In this document: positions 8,236 to 15,726 of the stretch, in pieces | Numbering within the stretch: position 1 is the stretch's first letter | Layout: every line of letters begins with the position of its first letter | Source: Bacillota bacterium | GTDB taxonomy: Bacteria; Bacillota; Clostridia; Lachnospirales; Lachnospiraceae | DNA length: 24,605 nt | Direction: 5' to 3' | Assembly: GCA_023399455.1 (NCBI GenBank) | Contig: JAEWPN010000156.1 | Span: 1-24,605 of the forward strand | Translations under genes and position numbers: made by a program | The notes under the pieces: generated by a model | The model's input: the letters and a program-made list of their open reading frames with translations, nothing else | Told to the model about the DNA's origin: nothing | Databases searched by the model: none

Positions 8236-8859
8236 ATGAGAACAATTAAAGCTGGAGAAGAAAGAAGGAAGGAAATCCTACTTACCGCAAGAAAATTATT
8301 TGTGCAAAAGGGATATGATCAGACTTCGATCAATGATATCTTAAAAATCGTAGATATTGCAAAAGGAACTTTTTATTACTATTATTCTTCAAAAGAGGAA
8401 GTGCTTCAAGCTATTATTATGGATATCGTGTACGAAGGGGCTGCCAGGGCAGAACAAATTTTGCAGGATACATCTATCCCTTTATTAAAACGTATTGTAA
8501 TGGCGGTAATGGCCCAGGCACCAGAATTTGAAGGTGCCCATAAACTGGCAGAAGAACTGCACAAAGTGGATAATGCCAAATTAGAGCAACAATATCGTAA
8601 AGTAATGTTAAAAAAAATGACATCGGTTTTGGAAGGGGCAGTGAAAGAAGCCGGAGAACAAGACATTATTCATACAGATTTTCCGAAAGAATGTATTGAA
8701 TCCTTGTTGCTTATGGGACATATGATGTTTGATTGCGATACATTTTTGTGGAAAGCAGAAGAATATCCGGTAAAGGTTAAGGCATTTCTGTGTAATGCCG
8801 AGCGGATGTTTGGGGCAAAAGAAGGAGAATTCGAGGAATTTATGGAAATGTTTGAATAG
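8236..8859 (+). CDS. TetR/AcrR-family regulator of the ABC exporter
   Basis: This 207-residue protein has an N-terminal TetR DNA-binding domain (about 6-60): RRKEILLTARKLF, then the helix-turn-helix TSINDILKIVDIAKGTFYYYYSSKEEVL. The rest is the helical ligand-binding and dimerisation domain. I place the start at ATG 8236 because TGAGG (8222-8226) is well spaced from it and the promoter TATAAT lies at 8163-8168; a longer frame back to 8146 would overlap that promoter. Its position after the exporter genes, and the palindromes ACCGACGGTCGGT in front of them, make it the likely repressor of the exporter and probably also of the XRE/acyltransferase operon. The inducer is unknown. Confidence 0.9.
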   Translation: MRTIKAGEERRKEILLTARKLFVQKGYDQTSINDILKIVDIAKGTFYYYYSSKEEVLQAIIMDIVYEGAARAEQILQDTSIPLLKRIVMAVMAQAPEFEGAHKLAEELHKVDNAKLEQQYRKVMLKKMTSVLEGAVKEAGEQDIIHTDFPKECIESLLLMGHMMFDCDTFLWKAEEYPVKVKAFLCNAERMFGAKEGEFEEFMEMFE

Positions 8860-8980
8860 ATACAACAAGCATATTCAATACCGATAGAGATCATACTTTA
8901 GTGCCAATTAAGCTTACAACTTCTGATTTGATAAAATAACATTGGAAATATAGACGACAGTTTGTATTAGGAGAAGATGA

Positions 8981-9757
8981 ATGGAAAATATAAAAATTGT
9001 CTTTTTTGATATAGATGGAACATTGATTGATATAAATAAAAAGATAATGACAAAAAGAATAGAAGAAGCATTGATCGGATTAAAGCGAAATAAAATTATT
9101 ATTTGTATTGCGACTGGAAGGCCACTTAAAAGCGTACCTCACTTTCCTAATGTCGAATTCGACGCCTTCCTGACATTTAATGCATCCTATTGCTGTACTA
9201 AGAATGAAATTATCTATAAAAATCCCATACGATTATCCGATGTGCAGACAATCATAGAAAATGCTAAAAGAATTCAACGGCCGGTTTCCATAGCTAGTGA
9301 AGCTAGAATAGGAGCTAATGGTAAAGATCAGGATTTAATAGATTATTTCGCAATATCTGATCAATCAGTAGAAATCGTGGAAGACTTTGATGATTTAACA
9401 AAGGAAGATATTTATCAAATTATGATAGGATGCTATAAAGAAGAATATGATCAAATTTTAAGTGATGTAGAAGGCGCTAAAATTACAGCATGGTGGCCTA
9501 GAGCAGTAGACATCATACCGTCAAATGGGGGAAAAGGCTTAGGTGTAGAAAAGGTTCTTGAATATTATCATTTAAAGAAAGAAGAAGCGCTGGCTTTTGG
9601 TGATGGAACAAATGATATTGAAATGTTACAAGCTGTAGGTACCGGTGTGGCAATGGGTAATGCAACAAATGATGTAAAAGATATCGCTGATGATATATGT
9701 GGAAGTGTTGCAGAAGATGGAATTTATTTCTATTGCAAGAAATATCATTTAATTTAA
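8981..9757 (+). CDS. Cof-type HAD-superfamily phosphatase
   Basis: This 258-residue soluble protein starts with the HAD nucleophile motif FFDIDGTLID (Asp10 and Asp12 are nucleophile and acid/base). The Thr of motif II lies in IATGRP (about 44-49). A type-C2 cap domain occupies the middle. The late motifs are GGKGLGVEKVL, with the conserved Lys, and GDGTNDIEML, with the Mg-binding Asp pair. The length is typical for Cof/YidA-type sugar-phosphate or nucleotide phosphatases. AGGAG lies 6 bases before the ATG. Nothing around it fixes the substrate, and it appears to be a single gene. Confidence 0.9.
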   Translation: MENIKIVFFDIDGTLIDINKKIMTKRIEEALIGLKRNKIIICIATGRPLKSVPHFPNVEFDAFLTFNASYCCTKNEIIYKNPIRLSDVQTIIENAKRIQRPVSIASEARIGANGKDQDLIDYFAISDQSVEIVEDFDDLTKEDIYQIMIGCYKEEYDQILSDVEGAKITAWWPRAVDIIPSNGGKGLGVEKVLEYYHLKKEEALAFGDGTNDIEMLQAVGTGVAMGNATNDVKDIADDICGSVAEDGIYFYCKKYHLI

Positions 9758-9774
9758 AATGATGGATGTTTTTT

Positions 9775-9876
9775 ATGTTAATTGACATTCATACCCATGT
9801 GGCAGGTAACTATGGCATAGTAGATTCAATAAAAAATATGGACACGAAATTTGGTGGTATTTTAAAGCAAGATTAA
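9775..9876 (+). pseudogene. Probable N-terminal remnant of an amidohydrolase-fold gene
   Basis: Starting 17 bases after the HAD stop, a 33-codon frame begins MLIDIHTHVAGNYG. DIHTH is the first metal-binding motif (HxH) of amidohydrolase and TatD/PHP-like TIM-barrel hydrolases, where it also sits at the very N terminus. The frame ends at TAA 9874-9876 and no continuation of the barrel is seen in any frame before the next promoter at 9885. I read it as the stub of a deleted gene. It could instead be a chance short frame. Confidence 0.4.
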
Positions 9877-9884
9877 TAATATTA

Positions 9885-9913
9885 TTGACAATGTGACCAC
9901 ATGGTCGTACAAT
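9885..9913 (+). promoter_or_regulatory. Sigma-A promoter of the second TetR gene
   Basis: A perfect TTGACA (9885-9890) is followed after 17 bp by TACAAT (9908-9913). The first of two operators fills the spacer, so the regulator downstream probably represses itself. Confidence 0.75.
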
Positions 9914-9946
9914 ATAATCATAAGTATGACCATGCGGTCACATTGT
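9888..9946. promoter_or_regulatory. Pair of inverted operators for the second TetR regulator
   Basis: TGACCACATGGTCG (9894-9907) and TGACCATGCGGTCA (9927-9940) share the palindrome TGACC-N4-GGTCR. Their flanks also match when one is read on the opposite strand, so 9888-9910 and 9924-9946 form a 23-base inverted repeat with two differences. Centre spacing is 33 bases, about three turns. One operator covers the -35/-10 spacer and the other lies just after the transcription start. The arrangement strongly suggests autoregulation. Confidence 0.75.
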
Positions 9947-9964
9947 GTGAAAGGAGAATAAACT

Positions 9965-10603
9965 GTGCCTAACCCATCATTTTTTAACTTATCAGAGGCT
10001 AAAAGAAATCTAGTTACATCAATTGCCTTAGAAGAGTTTTCAGCAGCCAGTTATGATGCAGCCAGTATTAATCAAATATGCAAGAAAGCAAATATTGCAA
10101 AAGGGAGTTTTTACCAATACTTTACAGACAAGCTAGATCTTTATGCATATATAATGCTCTTGGCGATTGAAACAAAGATTACCTTTTTTTCTGAAACCTT
10201 AGGTCAATTTAAGACATTGTCCTTAATGGAACAGATTCAGTTGTTGTTTATTAAAGGTATTGAATTTGCGAAAGCTCACCCTCAATATGCGGCGCTGGGA
10301 GAACAATTTTCAAAGGAATATAATGAGGCTGCAAAGCTGGCAGTTATCAAGGAAGGAGATAAACAAGCAGAATCATTGTTTAATCAAATGATAGATCATG
10401 CAAAATCAAAAGGGGAAATTGATAGTAATATTGATACATTAGCTTTAAATATGATGCTGCAATCGCTTAATGGAACAGTAAATGAATACATGCTGAATAA
10501 ATTTGGTGATATTAGCTATAGGCATTTTGATGAAAACGCGAATAAATTAGTGAATTCACTGCTTAGCATTATATTTAACGGAATTAAAAACAGAGAGCTA
10601 TAA
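9965..10603 (+). CDS. TetR/AcrR-family regulator
   Basis: This 212-residue protein has a TetR DNA-binding domain in its first 60 residues (SINQICKKANIAKGSFYQYFTDKLDLYAY is the recognition region) and a helical C-terminal domain of the kind in AcrR-type regulators. The start is GTG 9965, eight bases after AAGGAG (9951-9956). It lies 18 bases upstream of a small membrane protein gene that it probably controls together with itself through the operator pair at 9888-9946. The ligand is unknown. Confidence 0.9.
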   Translation: MPNPSFFNLSEAKRNLVTSIALEEFSAASYDAASINQICKKANIAKGSFYQYFTDKLDLYAYIMLLAIETKITFFSETLGQFKTLSLMEQIQLLFIKGIEFAKAHPQYAALGEQFSKEYNEAAKLAVIKEGDKQAESLFNQMIDHAKSKGEIDSNIDTLALNMMLQSLNGTVNEYMLNKFGDISYRHFDENANKLVNSLLSIIFNGIKNREL

Positions 10604-10621
10604 AATATGGGGTGATTAATT

Positions 10622-11188
10622 ATGACTAAAAAAATGGATTATATATTAGGAATGGTATTTGCTGTTGCGACAGTAATATTCATAATATTATTTCTAACAG
10701 ATGATATATTTTTCAATTGGGCATTTGAAAGACATCATAATGTATTGAGCTGGTATATAAGGCCAATATTTATTATACCGATTGTATTGTTTGCTTATAA
10801 GAAAAGCATGACCGGAATATTCGTTTCTATATTTGCTTTGTTCACAAGTATGTTTTGGTTTTCTGCACCTGCTGTAAGCAGCCCTCAGATATTGTCGTTT
10901 CTTGCATTTGAGATGGAATATTTGAAGGGAGAATGGACCGTTCCCAAAATCATAATAAGTTTGTCTGTTCCAATATTTTTTATAGCTCTTATTATAGCAG
11001 CTTGGAAAAGAAACTGGAAATGGCTTTTGGGAGTTGTTATTGCAGCAGCGGTATTAAAGGTTCTATGGAGCGTGGTATTTGGCGGGGAAGCTGGAATGTC
11101 AATTTTAAAGCCGGCGATTACGGGACTGATTATTTGTATTGGTGGTTTTTACTATCATAAAAAGCATCAGGCATGTAAAAAGAATTAA
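10622..11188 (+). CDS. Small integral membrane protein of unknown function
   Basis: This 188-residue protein has about five to six hydrophobic helices (about 8-27, 43-58, 63-85, 110-127, 132-150 and 160-175) and a basic C terminus (YHKKHQACKKN). No family motif is recognised. It follows the second TetR gene after 18 bases, with GGGGTGA before its ATG, and is the only evident target of that operon. The usual arrangement, TetR plus a membrane protein, suggests a role in transport or in membrane stress, but this is inference only. Confidence 0.8.
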   Translation: MTKKMDYILGMVFAVATVIFIILFLTDDIFFNWAFERHHNVLSWYIRPIFIIPIVLFAYKKSMTGIFVSIFALFTSMFWFSAPAVSSPQILSFLAFEMEYLKGEWTVPKIIISLSVPIFFIALIIAAWKRNWKWLLGVVIAAAVLKVLWSVVFGGEAGMSILKPAITGLIICIGGFYYHKKHQACKKN

Positions 11189-11233
11189 AAACCACAGATA
11201 TGCATAATATGAATACCTCCAAATCAACGATAT

Positions 11234-11620
11234 TCAACTACCAAAAAAACTAATGCAGAAAGGATGTCCCACCGGGTCGATAAAAACAGTATAATCTGCG
11301 GAATATTGTACGGATGCCAAAGTAGCACCACAGGCCAAAGCATGACTTTTAACCGACTCTTTTTCATCTGGTGACGAGGCGAAGTCCAAATGTGTCATTT
11401 GCTGCTGTTTTCCTTTTTCATTCGGCCAAACTGGTGGAATATAGTCTTCTATCTCTTGAAACAGCAGACATATATGTTCATCCGGAGAAATAACAGCAAG
11501 CCATTCTTCATCGAACCGCTGTTTATTCCATCCCAATAATGCAGCATAGAAATCCGCCAACTCCTCTTGATTTGGACAATCCAGGGTAACTGATGCGAAA
11601 TTAATTGTAGGTTTAGACAT
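11234..11620 (-). CDS. VOC/glyoxalase-fold protein
   Basis: This 128-residue protein of the vicinal-oxygen-chelate superfamily has two beta-alpha-beta-beta-beta modules. The first begins INFASVTLDCPNQEELADFYAALLGW, the second QMTHLDFASSPDE and ends with YTVFIDPVGHPFCIS. The final DPxGHPFC segment is typical of single-domain glyoxalase/bleomycin-resistance-like proteins. Candidate metal positions are in the THLDF and DPVGHPF strands. The ATG at 11620 has AGGAGGAAC (11633-11625) well spaced upstream; a TTG one codon earlier is a less likely start. It stands alone on the minus strand, convergent with the membrane protein gene. The substrate is not known. Confidence 0.88.
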   Translation of the reverse strand: MSKPTINFASVTLDCPNQEELADFYAALLGWNKQRFDEEWLAVISPDEHICLLFQEIEDYIPPVWPNEKGKQQQMTHLDFASSPDEKESVKSHALACGATLASVQYSADYTVFIDPVGHPFCISFFGS

Positions 11621-11750
11621 CAACAGTTCCTCCTAAAAAATTTTATTTATGAATTATATTCTATCACATAAACAAAAGCGCTTCCACTAAGTTTTTTATC
11701 GCAAATATCTTTAATATAATACATATTATGAGCTTTTTTTCTGTCTGGAC

Positions 11751-11785
11751 AATGTATTCACATTAGTAAATAATGTGGATACATT
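11751..11785 (+). terminator. Hairpin followed by T-tract, possible terminator
   Basis: AATGTATTCACATTA pairs with TAATGTGGATACATT over 15 bp (one G-U in RNA) around a 5-base loop and is followed by GATTTTTT. It has the shape of a plus-strand terminator, but no plus-strand gene ends nearby. It may be an AT-rich operator, or a remnant of a lost gene. Confidence 0.45.
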
Positions 11786-11952
11786 GATTTTTTGTACCCT
11801 AATAATCCTATAAGTTCCCTATGTATGGGTATTTTTGAATAAAGTAATGCCTGTTTCGGATTTTTTCGAAAACTAGTTATTAAAGATTTAGAAAATTAGC
11901 TAATAATAATTATTTTATAGTATAATAATCTTATGGTCTATTAGTTATATGG

Positions 11953-11968
11953 TGCATTAATTAATGCA
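11953..11968. promoter_or_regulatory. Perfect 16-base palindrome, possible operator
   Basis: TGCATTAATTAATGCA is a perfect palindrome 27 bases after a TATAAT (11921-11926) and 62 bases before the small frame at 12030. Its place in the presumed leader of the sigma operon suggests a repressor site. No regulator can be named. Confidence 0.35.
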
Positions 11969-12029
11969 GAAATTTTATGATATATAACTGCATAGCCCAA
12001 ATTAATAAACAGTAAGGGGGGAAAGTAAT

Positions 12030-12098
12030 ATGGAGAAATTAAATGATATCTTTTTGGGGAAGGGGCATGAAAGAAAAAGGTATCACAAAAAGATATAG
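12030..12098 (+). CDS. Possible 22-residue leader peptide
   Basis: A short frame starts at ATG 12030 with an excellent purine-rich ribosome binding site (AAGGGGGGAAAG) 4 bases upstream. It encodes a very basic peptide (MEKLNDIFLGKGHERKR then YHKKI). Its sequence contains both arms of an 11-base inverted repeat (ATATCTTTTTG at 12046-12056, CAAAAAGATAT at 12086-12096), so translation could affect RNA folding. It lies 74 bases before the sigma gene. It may be a regulatory leader peptide or chance. Confidence 0.3.
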   Translation: MEKLNDIFLGKGHERKRYHKKI

Positions 12099-12172
12099 CA
12101 CTTTTTAGAAGGCATGGAGGTAAAAACTAAATAGGGAAAGGGGCTTACATATAAGTGTAATAGGGGAATGAT

Positions 12173-12688
12173 ATGAATAAAGAAAATTGGAAGGAAGAAT
12201 TTTTTAATGAAATATATGATACTACATTTTATAATTTAAGAAAATATATTAGAAGAAGATGTAATGATCCTACATTAGTAGATGATGTTCTGCAGGAAGT
12301 ATATTTGGAGGCTTTTCGGCATATTGATGATTTGAGGACACATGAAAACAGTATTGGGTGGATATATAAAACAGCAGAAAATAAAATAAAGAAACTCAAT
12401 AGCATTAATTTTAAATTAATCACAAATGAGATTGCTTATGATGAAAGAATTGAAGATATACCGGACAAGAACAGTGAATCGGATTATATCCTGTATGAAG
12501 AGTATAAAGAGATACTATTAGAAGATGAATATGATTTATTAATAAAAAAATATCTTGATGGGTATTCACATTCAGATTTAGCGGAGATGACTGGAACAAC
12601 GGTGGCAGGAAGCAAGATGAAGCTGTCAAGAATTATAAAGAAATTAAAAAATAATTTGAAAGCTGATTTATTTCTTATTTTTTATTGA
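12173..12688 (+). CDS. ECF-type RNA polymerase sigma factor
   Basis: This 171-residue sigma-70-family protein lacks regions 1 and 3. Region 2 spans about residues 20-75 (NLRKYIRRRCNDPTLVDDVLQEVYLEAFRHIDDL, then SIGWIYKTAENKIK, with the usual DDVLQEVF-like helix and the conserved W). Region 4 spans about 120-165, with the helix-turn-helix in YSHSDLAEMTGTTVAGSKMKLSRIIKKLK. GGGGAATG precedes the ATG. A membrane-spanning anti-sigma-like protein and a secreted protein follow in the same operon, which is the normal context of an ECF factor released by an envelope signal. The signal and the target promoters are unknown. Confidence 0.92.
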   Translation: MNKENWKEEFFNEIYDTTFYNLRKYIRRRCNDPTLVDDVLQEVYLEAFRHIDDLRTHENSIGWIYKTAENKIKKLNSINFKLITNEIAYDERIEDIPDKNSESDYILYEEYKEILLEDEYDLLIKKYLDGYSHSDLAEMTGTTVAGSKMKLSRIIKKLKNNLKADLFLIFY

Positions 12689-12741
12689 AATCGGTGTTAC
12701 CTTTTATTGATTAATAAGAATATAAAGATTAGGAGGTACCA

Positions 12742-13626
12742 ATGGAGGGAAAAAACAGCACTCCCAATTATCAAAATAAGGTAGGTGGAGATGGTAAATT
12801 AAAATCTGAATTAGAAAAAGCCCTTGATAGAGAGATGGATGAATCACCGGATGATATTGATGTACAGAAAGTCGATTATATTATCGATTTGCTCGATCAG
12901 ATTGACGGTATTCCAGATGATTCGGACAAAATGTCGAAAAAAGAATTTGCTGAAAAGTATTTGCCGGAATGCAATGTATCGGAACCCAAAAAGAAAATGG
13001 GCCAAAAGCCGGTAGGGATCAAAACAGGGAAGGCGGCAGCAGGCTTTTTGATCGCAGCGTTCGTGCTTATTATGGGAAATTATATTTCTGTTAGTGCAAC
13101 CAGCAAGGATATTTTTACTTTCGTTAAAAGCAAGGCTTATGTCATGTATTTTGATGTTTTTGAAAAAAGCGATAGTGAGAAAGCTGAGAATGACGATAGT
13201 TCAGCAATACAAGAGACATTAACGCCGACAGACCAACAGGCTGCTTCATGGGAAGAGGCACAAAAAATATCCGGATTAGGATTTAAAGTTCCGCAGTTTA
13301 TTCCGGAAGAATTAGAAGCTCAAATAATACACATACAAATAGCGGAAGAAAATGACGTAGGAATTTCCAGACAATATTATAACCGGAATGATAATAGCTA
13401 TGTGAGGTTCCTTATAAGATGTATCAGCGGAAATGGCAAATGGATGTCTGCTATGGACAAAATGAATAATCTGATTGAGCAAAAGGAAATTAATGATTAT
13501 GCTGTTTCTTTTTACCAAACTGATGATGCAATTCAGGCCATGTATCAGGACGAACAATTTATTTATGTAGTAGAAACAAATATGGATCAGGAGACGCTGG
13601 AAACAATTGTTGAAGAAATGAGGTAA
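12742..13626 (+). CDS. Membrane-bound anti-sigma-like protein with DUF4367-type sensor
   Basis: This 294-residue protein has an acidic cytoplasmic N-terminal part of about 95 residues, one membrane helix (about 98-116, AAGFLIAAFVLIMGNYISV) and an outer part. The outer C-terminal domain (about 165-294) has the features of DUF4367, a domain often found in clostridial anti-sigma proteins: a GFKVPQFIPEEL start, a central region, and a final VVETNMDQETLETIVEEM. No HxxxCxxC zinc motif is seen, so it is not a ZAS-type anti-sigma factor. AGGAGGT precedes the ATG, and the gene lies 53 bases after the sigma gene. It probably holds the sigma factor at the membrane until an outside signal acts. The role is inferred from position and topology. 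Confidence 0.82.
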   Translation: MEGKNSTPNYQNKVGGDGKLKSELEKALDREMDESPDDIDVQKVDYIIDLLDQIDGIPDDSDKMSKKEFAEKYLPECNVSEPKKKMGQKPVGIKTGKAAAGFLIAAFVLIMGNYISVSATSKDIFTFVKSKAYVMYFDVFEKSDSEKAENDDSSAIQETLTPTDQQAASWEEAQKISGLGFKVPQFIPEELEAQIIHIQIAEENDVGISRQYYNRNDNSYVRFLIRCISGNGKWMSAMDKMNNLIEQKEINDYAVSFYQTDDAIQAMYQDEQFIYVVETNMDQETLETIVEEMR

Positions 13627-13630
13627 TTTA

Positions 13631-14146
13631 ATGAAAATAAAAAAATGGATAACAAGTATCTGCTTGATTTTGATATTAACATCACCATTAACAGTTTTCG
13701 CTAATGAATCCGTTGATTTTACAAGAGCAAGCCAAAAGCAGGAGGAGTTGGTTATTGAACCGCTAACCGCTGAACAGGCGGAAAGTTTATATAGGGAGCT
13801 TTATGGAGAGAAAAATAATTATCTGCGCTCCAATCTGGGAACCTGTGATATAGGGTTATCGAATAGTAATGGAAAATTACTGGTGGTATACTCGACATCA
13901 TGCAGAGGAATAGCGAGTAAAATAGGAGTTCGAAACTTTACTTTGCAGCAAAAGAGCGGTCTGTTCTGGAGTAATATTACTGTGAAAAATGAATATTCCG
14001 AAAATACAGACGCATTTTTCGGCGGTTTTTATATTACTAATCCAGTTGTCGGAAGAGGATACCGTGCTAATTGTACCCATTACGCGGTGGTAGGTGGAAG
14101 TGAAGTTTCAATGTATACAGAAACGGAAACTTATAACTTTCAGTAA
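13631..14146 (+). CDS. Small secreted protein of the sigma cluster
   Basis: This 171-residue protein has a clear signal peptide (about 1-24; KIKKW, then a hydrophobic core, cleavage near VFA-N). A charged segment of about 45 residues comes next. The C-terminal domain of about 100 residues is beta-rich (GTCDIGLSNSNGKLLVVYST, then FTLQQKSGLFWSNITV and VVGRGYRANCTHYAV). This pattern recalls small clostridial secreted proteins of the DUF6147 kind, but that link is tentative. Three cysteines remain after cleavage. It starts 4 bases after the anti-sigma stop and ends the operon. It may be a ligand, a modulator or the output of the sigma system. Confidence 0.8.
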   Translation: MKIKKWITSICLILILTSPLTVFANESVDFTRASQKQEELVIEPLTAEQAESLYRELYGEKNNYLRSNLGTCDIGLSNSNGKLLVVYSTSCRGIASKIGVRNFTLQQKSGLFWSNITVKNEYSENTDAFFGGFYITNPVVGRGYRANCTHYAVVGGSEVSMYTETETYNFQ

Positions 14147-14151
14147 ATAGA

Positions 14152-14201
14152 TACAGAGGGCATCCGCTAGTTGATTAAACTATAAATGGATGCCCTCTGT
14201 A
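14152..14201. terminator. Hairpin shared by convergent operons
   Basis: TACAGAGGGCATCC (14152-14165) pairs perfectly with GGATGCCCTCTGTA (14188-14201) over 14 bp around a 22-base loop that itself holds a TAGTT/AACTA stem. It lies between the ends of the secreted-protein gene and the convergent M56 gene. The T-tracts are weak on both sides, so it may act in both directions with modest efficiency or mainly protect the RNA ends. Confidence 0.75.
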
Positions 14202-14207
14202 AATTTA

Positions 14208-15719
14208 TCAATTTAATAATTCTTTTTCTTTGTTTTCCGAGTAATAGTTGGAGATTATTTGCAGGTTTTCGATATACCAGCCATCCTGGCGATATGAGCA
14301 GTCAACGCACTTTACAACATCATTTTGAACATCTTCATTGAGAATAATGCGCAGCATGTTTTTCCCATCCTGTTCTATTATAGCAGCCCCCAGGCAGGAG
14401 ACAGCTCGATTATCCGATGAAAAACTATCCGGCTGCTCCGCTTCGATGGAGGGATTATGAATAAATTGGCTGGAATATTCCTTCCAGTTTCTATCTTCCA
14501 TATATATGACCGATACCTCTGCGGCATTGAAAGTACTTCCTATGGAATAACGTACCAAAACAATATCCGCTTTCATATTTCCGCTCAAATCGCCTGATAT
14601 CAGATAGGAAGACCAGTAGTCAGGATAACTGATAAATACTGAATCGCCGCCGCCAAACTGCGCAACAACTTGAGTGAATGCGTCCGTATCGTTTACAACA
14701 TCTTTTACAAAGATACTTTCACGGCTTCCGTCGCCGTCCACATCTGTTTTTATTTCAAGGCCATTTTCTATTGGGATTTTGCTCTCGGGATATGTGGCGA
14801 TGCCTCCTCTGATGCTTAGAAATACGCAGGACAAAAGCAAAAGTGCAATCATTAAAAAGAAAATGTCCATTCCTTTTTTCTTAGGTTCGGTATTGAAAAT
14901 ATTGTTAAACCGCCGTTTGATGGAATCGGTTTTTTGAATATATCCTGTGGATAGCATGGGATATTTTCTCGTTCCCGTTTGCACATAGGAGAGTATGACT
15001 TCTCCGTATTCCTTACGCTCTTCCGGTGAAGCAAATTCAAGCACTTCACTGTCGCAAACCAATTCTATGTCCTGTTCTGCAAGCCGCCTCATTATCCATA
15101 CGATAGGATTAAACCAGTGTATTGCATTTCCGAGGAGTAAGAGAACCTTAAACCATAAATCCTTATTCCGGTAATGAATCAGCTCATGCCGGATAATGTA
15201 ATATAAATCTTGTTCCAAATAATCTTTATCCGGAAGAAAGATCCGGTTCTTAAGCAATCCCATCGTAAAGGGGCTGCTGTCCGTATCCGCCATAATACGT
15301 ATTTCCGGCAGATTTTTTATCTTTAATTCATCAGCTGCCTTCATGTATATTTTTTGAATTTCAGGTTTGATGTATTCTGTGCTCTGGGCTGTCATTTTTT
15401 TGCAGGTAATAAGGTAAACCGTAAAATAATAAGCACAAGCAATAAAACAGCCGGTTATCCAAATGAAAAAAATCAACTGATTGCTATTATCCCATTTGCT
15501 GCTTTCCTGTAGTATGAAGTTGGGGATTTCTATTGACAGAGGCTGCGGCAGAAGAGTGACGTGAAATGGTACAAGCAATCGTAGTGCTATCAATAGCCAC
15601 ACTATCTTTTTATATCCTATTTGATATCTTTTCTTCAAAGTAAAAGAAATTCCACAGAATAAAAGAATACCCATGGTTCCCATTAAAGTTGCTTCCAATA
15701 CTCCCCAAAATATATTCAT
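14208..15719 (-). CDS. BlaR1/MecR1-like M56 membrane metallopeptidase with an atypical sensor
   Basis: This 503-residue protein has N-terminal membrane helices (about 3-25, 37-52 and 82-105) and an M56 zinc peptidase domain. The HELIH motif is at 178-182 in IIRHELIHYRNKDLWFK, and the acidic downstream ligand region is AEQDIELVCDSEV. A fourth helix lies at about 285-305. In BlaR1 the outer C-terminal part is a penicillin-binding-protein-like sensor. Here that part (about 315-503) has no SxxK motif. Instead it has DVDGDGSRES (326-335) and a second GDLSGNMKADIVLV segment, both like calcium-binding FG-GAP/VCBS or EF-hand-type repeats. The start is 7 bases after the BlaI stop. The peptidase probably cleaves the BlaI-type repressor on an envelope signal other than beta-lactam. 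Confidence 0.9.
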   Translation of the reverse strand: MNIFWGVLEATLMGTMGILLFCGISFTLKKRYQIGYKKIVWLLIALRLLVPFHVTLLPQPLSIEIPNFILQESSKWDNSNQLIFFIWITGCFIACAYYFTVYLITCKKMTAQSTEYIKPEIQKIYMKAADELKIKNLPEIRIMADTDSSPFTMGLLKNRIFLPDKDYLEQDLYYIIRHELIHYRNKDLWFKVLLLLGNAIHWFNPIVWIMRRLAEQDIELVCDSEVLEFASPEERKEYGEVILSYVQTGTRKYPMLSTGYIQKTDSIKRRFNNIFNTEPKKKGMDIFFLMIALLLLSCVFLSIRGGIATYPESKIPIENGLEIKTDVDGDGSRESIFVKDVVNDTDAFTQVVAQFGGGDSVFISYPDYWSSYLISGDLSGNMKADIVLVRYSIGSTFNAAEVSVIYMEDRNWKEYSSQFIHNPSIEAEQPDSFSSDNRAVSCLGAAIIEQDGKNMLRIILNEDVQNDVVKCVDCSYRQDGWYIENLQIISNYYSENKEKELLN

Positions 15720-15726
15720 ACCCTCA

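Larger units (their letters stand above)
11641..12029. other. Gene-free AT-rich regulatory stretch
   Basis: About 390 bases without a convincing gene separate the VOC gene from the sigma cluster. The stretch holds a strong hairpin (11751-11785), a TATAAT at 11921-11926 without a good -35, a perfect 16-base palindrome (11953-11968) and a purine-rich ribosome binding site (AAGGGGGGAAAG, 12014-12025) in front of a tiny frame. The promoter of the sigma operon is most likely here. Confidence 0.6.

Noticed and set aside
11887..11905. CodY-like box near GATTTAGAAAATT
   Set aside because: Three mismatches to the CodY consensus in a very AT-rich stretch are expected by chance.
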